Shown here piece by piece: positions 11,603-14,114 of a stretch of 14,114 nucleotides of DNA (position 1 is its first letter; every line of letters begins with the position of its first letter). This DNA is from Oscillospiraceae bacterium. GTDB taxonomy: Bacteria > Bacillota > Clostridia > Oscillospirales > Oscillospiraceae. The notes under the pieces were generated by a model. That model saw only the letters and a list, made by a program, of their open reading frames with translations, searched no databases and was not told where the DNA came from. A program made the position numbers and the translations under genes. The stretch lies in NCBI GenBank assembly GCA_017400415.1, contig JAFPTE010000134.1, positions 1 through 14,114 on the forward strand, written 5' to 3'.

Positions 11603-12802
11603 ATGTCACTGTTGGAGCTTCTTGCCCTCCCTCAGGTATGGGAGGAATTTTATGAATACAAGCTCTCCCGGTCCGTTCCCAAGGAGGACAGCCGGGAGAT
11701 AAGGGAGTTTATTGACGGCGGCGGGTTCAGACTTGCCGCCGCTTCCGTGTTGGCAGGGGAGGCCTTCCCTCTGCCCAGGCGGTCGGTCATCAGCAAGATG
11801 AGCACCGGGAAAAAGCGGGTGGTCTACACCTACCCCCGGGAGCAGAACCTGGTTCTGAAGCTTCTGACCTTCCTGCTTCTGCGGCAATATGACGGGCTCT
11901 TTTCGGAGGGGCTCTGGTCCTTCCGACCCGGCCGGACCGCCAAGGGCGCCGTTTTACGCCTTCTGCACCTGACCCGGGGCCGGGAGCTCTGGGCCTACAA
12001 GGCGGATATCCACGACTACTTCAATTCCATCCCCGTATCCCGGCTTCTGCCGGAGCTGGAGGCCGTAACCGGCGGCGACCCGGAGCTCTTCGCCTTTCTC
12101 CGGTCCCTTCTGACGGAGGAGCGGGTCATCTCCGGCGGCCGGATTATCCGGGAGGAGCACAAGGGCATCATGGCGGGAACGCCCCTGTCCGCCTTTTACG
12201 CAAACCTCTACCTGAGAAGCCTGGACGAGGCCTTTGAATCTGTGCCCTACGGCAGGTATTCCGACGATATCATTGTCTTCGCACCCACAAGGCAGGCCGC
12301 CCTGGAGCAGGCGGCGTCCATCCGGGGAAGGCTCTCGGAGCGGGGGCTGGAGCTGAACCCGGATAAGGAGGCCCTCTTCTCCCCGGAGGAGGGCTGGACC
12401 TTCCTGGGCTTTGCGGTCCGGGGGGACGCAGTGGATATCGCCCCGGCCACGGTAAAGAAGCTCAAAGCCAAGATGCGGCGGAAGGCCCGGTCCCTGGTGC
12501 GCTGGGCAAAGCGCAGCGGGGCGGAGGGACAGAGGGCCGCCCGGGCCTTTGTGCGGATTTTCAACCGGAAGCTTCTGGAGGGCCCCGGGGAAAACGAGCT
12601 CACCTGGAGCCGGTGGTTTTTCCCGGTCATCACAACCTCGGATACGCTGCATGAGATAGACCTTTACTGCCAGGACTGCCTGCGCTATATCGCCTCCGGC
12701 ACCCGGAAGAAAAGCCGCTTCAACGTGCGGTATGAGGATCTGAAGGCCCTGGGCTGCCGGTCCCTGGTCAATGAGTATTACCGGATAAATGCCGATAAGT
12801 GA
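11603..12802 (+). CDS. Free-standing reverse transcriptase (RNA-directed DNA polymerase), class unassigned
   Basis: This 399-residue protein carries the RT palm and fingers motifs in order: KKRVVYTYPREQNLVLKLL (about 70-88), FRPGR (107-111), catalytic Asp135 in KADIHDYFNSIP, block-4 segment GIMAGTPLSAFYANLYL (188-204), the catalytic pair Asp221/Asp222 in YSDD, LNPDKE (251-256) and FLGF (267-270). The C-terminal 130 residues are basic and helical (KKLKAKMRRKARSLVRW), ending RYEDLKALGCRSLVNEYY, which is thumb-like. It has no maturase X/HNH domain, and no group II intron RNA is visible. Block 4 reads AGTPLSAF rather than the group II 'QGGxxSP' or DGR 'xGxxxSQ' forms, and no retron VTG/NAxxH motif is seen. 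It may belong to the unknown-group/defence-associated RTs. AAAGGTG (11592-11598) precedes the ATG at 11603. Confidence 0.87.
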   Translation: MSLLELLALPQVWEEFYEYKLSRSVPKEDSREIREFIDGGGFRLAAASVLAGEAFPLPRRSVISKMSTGKKRVVYTYPREQNLVLKLLTFLLLRQYDGLFSEGLWSFRPGRTAKGAVLRLLHLTRGRELWAYKADIHDYFNSIPVSRLLPELEAVTGGDPELFAFLRSLLTEERVISGGRIIREEHKGIMAGTPLSAFYANLYLRSLDEAFESVPYGRYSDDIIVFAPTRQAALEQAASIRGRLSERGLELNPDKEALFSPEEGWTFLGFAVRGDAVDIAPATVKKLKAKMRRKARSLVRWAKRSGAEGQRAARAFVRIFNRKLLEGPGENELTWSRWFFPVITTSDTLHEIDLYCQDCLRYIASGTRKKSRFNVRYEDLKALGCRSLVNEYYRINADK

Positions 12803-12804
12803 GC

Positions 12805-12833
12805 TTGCAGCCGGGGCTGCGGGGGTGTATAAT
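12805..12833 (+). promoter_or_regulatory. Promoter of the LtrA-family gene
   Basis: TTGCAG (12805-12810), 17 bp, then TATAAT (12828-12833), starting 3 bp after the RT stop codon. The -10 lies within a small dyad GGGGT...ACCCC (12822-12839), and the -35 and spacer contain GCAGC/GCTGC. These could be operator or attenuating features. Confidence 0.7.
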
Positions 12834-12855
12834 AACCCCGAAAGGCGGCGAGGGC

Positions 12856-13968
12856 GTGGAAAAGACGGAAGAGAAAAAGGTTGAGTATATTGAGCTCATC
12901 TATGACCTCATATTTGTGTACCTGATCGGCCGGAGCTCGTCCCTGCTGGACCGGCTGGAGGGGGGCTTTGTATCGGCGGAGACCTTTGTGAACTTCGTTC
13001 TCAGCTCTCTCATCTTCCTGCAGATCTGGAATTACTCCACCCTGTACATAAACCGCTACGGCAAGAACAGCCTTTCGGACAAGCTCATGATGCTCTCAAA
13101 CATGTTCCTCATGTACGTCATGGGAGCCAACACCATCCACGGCTGGAACGCCAATTACTTCGCCTATATGGGCGCCTGGTGCCTGGTGCTCATGAACCTG
13201 GCCCTGCAGTACCTTCTGAAGCTCCGGGACCCGGAGTTCGCCTCCTGCGGCACCCACATAAGGCAGAACGTGGTCTTTCTCCTGGTCCAGACGGGGCTTA
13301 TCGCCGCCTCCATGGTTTACTACGGCTTCACCGGCACGGCTCTTGGCCAGTGGGCGGTGCTCATGGGCTTTCTGGCGGTGCCGGGGCTTGTAAAAAACCC
13401 CGCCAACTTCGCCCATCTGACGGAGCGGGTCATGCTCTACGTGGTGTTCACCTTCGGCGAGATGATAATCATCGTGGCGGAGTACTTTGCGGACGGCCTG
13501 AGCTTTGAGACGGTGTACTTCGCCATGACCTCCTTCCTTATCGTTGCAGGCCTGTTTTTCAGCTACGGCTATATTTACGACAGGTGCATCGACAGGAGCG
13601 GGGAGCGCAGCGGCTACCTGTATCTGCTGCTCCACGTGTTCATAATCCTGAGCCTGGCCCTTGTGACCGCCAGCCTGGAGTTCATGCGGGAGCCGGAGGT
13701 GGACAGCCTCAAAAAGACCGTCATGATGGTCGCCTCCATCCTGGTCTACTTCCTGGGCCTTGCCCTGACGGAGCGTTGGTCCTATAAGCAGTATAAGGTG
13801 AAGGGGCAGTTTCTGTTTATACTGGCCATGGAATTTGCCCTGTACGCCGTGCTGGGCGTCATGTTCGTGGGCAGCGGCTACGCCCTTACCCTGTTGACGG
13901 TGGGCTTTGTCTACGTCCAGCTGGGCACCCTGCTCCTCTCCGGGCGAATAACGAAGCAAAGAGAATAG
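12856..13968 (+). CDS. LtrA-family multi-spanning membrane protein
   Basis: This 370-residue polytopic membrane protein belongs to the 'low temperature requirement A' family (PF06772), named from a Listeria cold-growth locus; its biochemical function is not established. The hallmark opening EYIELIYDLIFVYLI (10-24) matches the family's 'ELFFDLVFV' signature, and LTERVMLYVVFTFGEMIIIV in the middle matches the 'ERxxxxxIIxxGE' signature. About ten hydrophobic helices follow one another to residue 360. Start: GTG at 12856 with AGGCGG (12843-12848) 7 nt upstream and a promoter at 12805-12833. The frame opens at 12799, overlapping the RT stop, but that start would precede the transcript start. It is probably transcribed separately from the RT gene. 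It is unrelated to the group II intron protein that shares the name LtrA. Confidence 0.88.
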   Translation: MEKTEEKKVEYIELIYDLIFVYLIGRSSSLLDRLEGGFVSAETFVNFVLSSLIFLQIWNYSTLYINRYGKNSLSDKLMMLSNMFLMYVMGANTIHGWNANYFAYMGAWCLVLMNLALQYLLKLRDPEFASCGTHIRQNVVFLLVQTGLIAASMVYYGFTGTALGQWAVLMGFLAVPGLVKNPANFAHLTERVMLYVVFTFGEMIIIVAEYFADGLSFETVYFAMTSFLIVAGLFFSYGYIYDRCIDRSGERSGYLYLLLHVFIILSLALVTASLEFMREPEVDSLKKTVMMVASILVYFLGLALTERWSYKQYKVKGQFLFILAMEFALYAVLGVMFVGSGYALTLLTVGFVYVQLGTLLLSGRITKQRE

Positions 13969-13973
13969 TCAGA

Positions 13974-14008
13974 GGCCGGGGCGGTTTTTCGCCCCGGCCG
14001 ATTCTTTT
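13974..14008. terminator. Rho-independent terminator shared by converging genes
   Basis: GGCCGGGGCG (13974-13983) pairs perfectly with CGCCCCGGCC (13990-13999), followed by ATTCTTTT. It lies between the LtrA-family stop and the stop of a minus-strand gene, so it can serve both directions. Confidence 0.88.
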
Positions 14009-14114
14009 ATTTACCCTTTTCATAGCCCTCAAACAGCGCCTCCAGGGCGTCCTTAGAGAAGCAGTACAGCGTGCTGCCGGGCTTTGCCAGACTCTCGTCC
14101 TCCAATGCTTTAGC
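14007..14114 (-). CDS. C-terminal end of an unidentified gene (partial)
   Basis: The minus-strand frame is open from the window edge to TAA at 14009-14007, giving 35 residues that include LEDESLAKPGSTLYCF and KDALEALFEGYEKGK. Composition and codon use look like a real protein, and its end lies at a terminator. Too little is present to name the family; the N-terminal part is beyond base 14114. Confidence 0.6.
   Translation of the reverse strand, partial: AKALEDESLAKPGSTLYCFSKDALEALFEGYEKGK

Noticed and set aside
11453..12802. Retron (msr-msd RNA plus RT)
   Set aside because: The RT lacks the VTG and NAxxH features of retron RTs, and the upstream structure has no clear msr/msd division or long msd hairpin. 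Kept only as a generic RT-associated RNA candidate.
11445..12855. Group II intron with maturase
   Set aside because: No domain V-like hairpin or intron ends are visible on either side, and the protein lacks the X/HNH regions.

Overview
The window looks like the chromosome of a GC-rich Gram-positive gut anaerobe of the class Clostridia, probably Oscillospiraceae (inference). The reasons are lipobox signal peptides without outer-membrane genes, strong AGGAGG-type ribosome binding sites, several GTG/TTG starts, near-consensus sigma-A promoters, and protein families common in that group (cyclophilin-like lipoprotein, LytTR regulator, LtrA). No rRNA, tRNA or CRISPR array is visible.

Layout. Positions 1-460 are a worn intergenic zone. 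It holds a terminator, a palindromic miniature repeat (117-250) and what look like the stumps of a RepA-like AAA ATPase and a MazG-like protein, probably leftovers of a prophage or integrative element. A two-gene minus-strand operon (2002 to 459) encodes an alpha/beta hydrolase with an apparent Cys nucleophile and a cyclophilin-like lipoprotein. It diverges from a stand-alone acyl-adenylate-forming ligase (2301-3746) driven by a perfect TTGACA-N17-TATAAT promoter.

Positions 3850-6770 form a regulatory block. It contains a LytTR regulator whose receiver lacks the phosphorylatable Asp (3924-4613), a structured RNA of about 240 nt with its own promoter and terminator (about 4703-4945), and a single-pass membrane protein joining an outside beta-helix to a cytoplasmic LuxR-type DNA-binding domain (5011-6723). 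After an intergenic array of hairpins (6789-6934) comes a tightly packed five-gene operon (7053-11444): three lipoproteins (one of only 35 residues), a secreted protein of unknown family, and a small cytosolic protein. The membrane LuxR protein is a natural candidate controller of this envelope operon, but that rests on adjacency alone.

The right end holds a free-standing reverse transcriptase (11603-12802) with an unusual motif around block 4. It is preceded by a region (11453-11586) that can fold into a closed multi-branch structure. An LtrA-family membrane protein with its own promoter (12856-13968), a strong terminator, and the tail of a minus-strand gene running off the window follow. 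The strongest candidates for something undescribed are the beta-helix/LuxR transmembrane regulator, the reverse transcriptase with its upstream structure, and the orphan RNA at 4703-4945.
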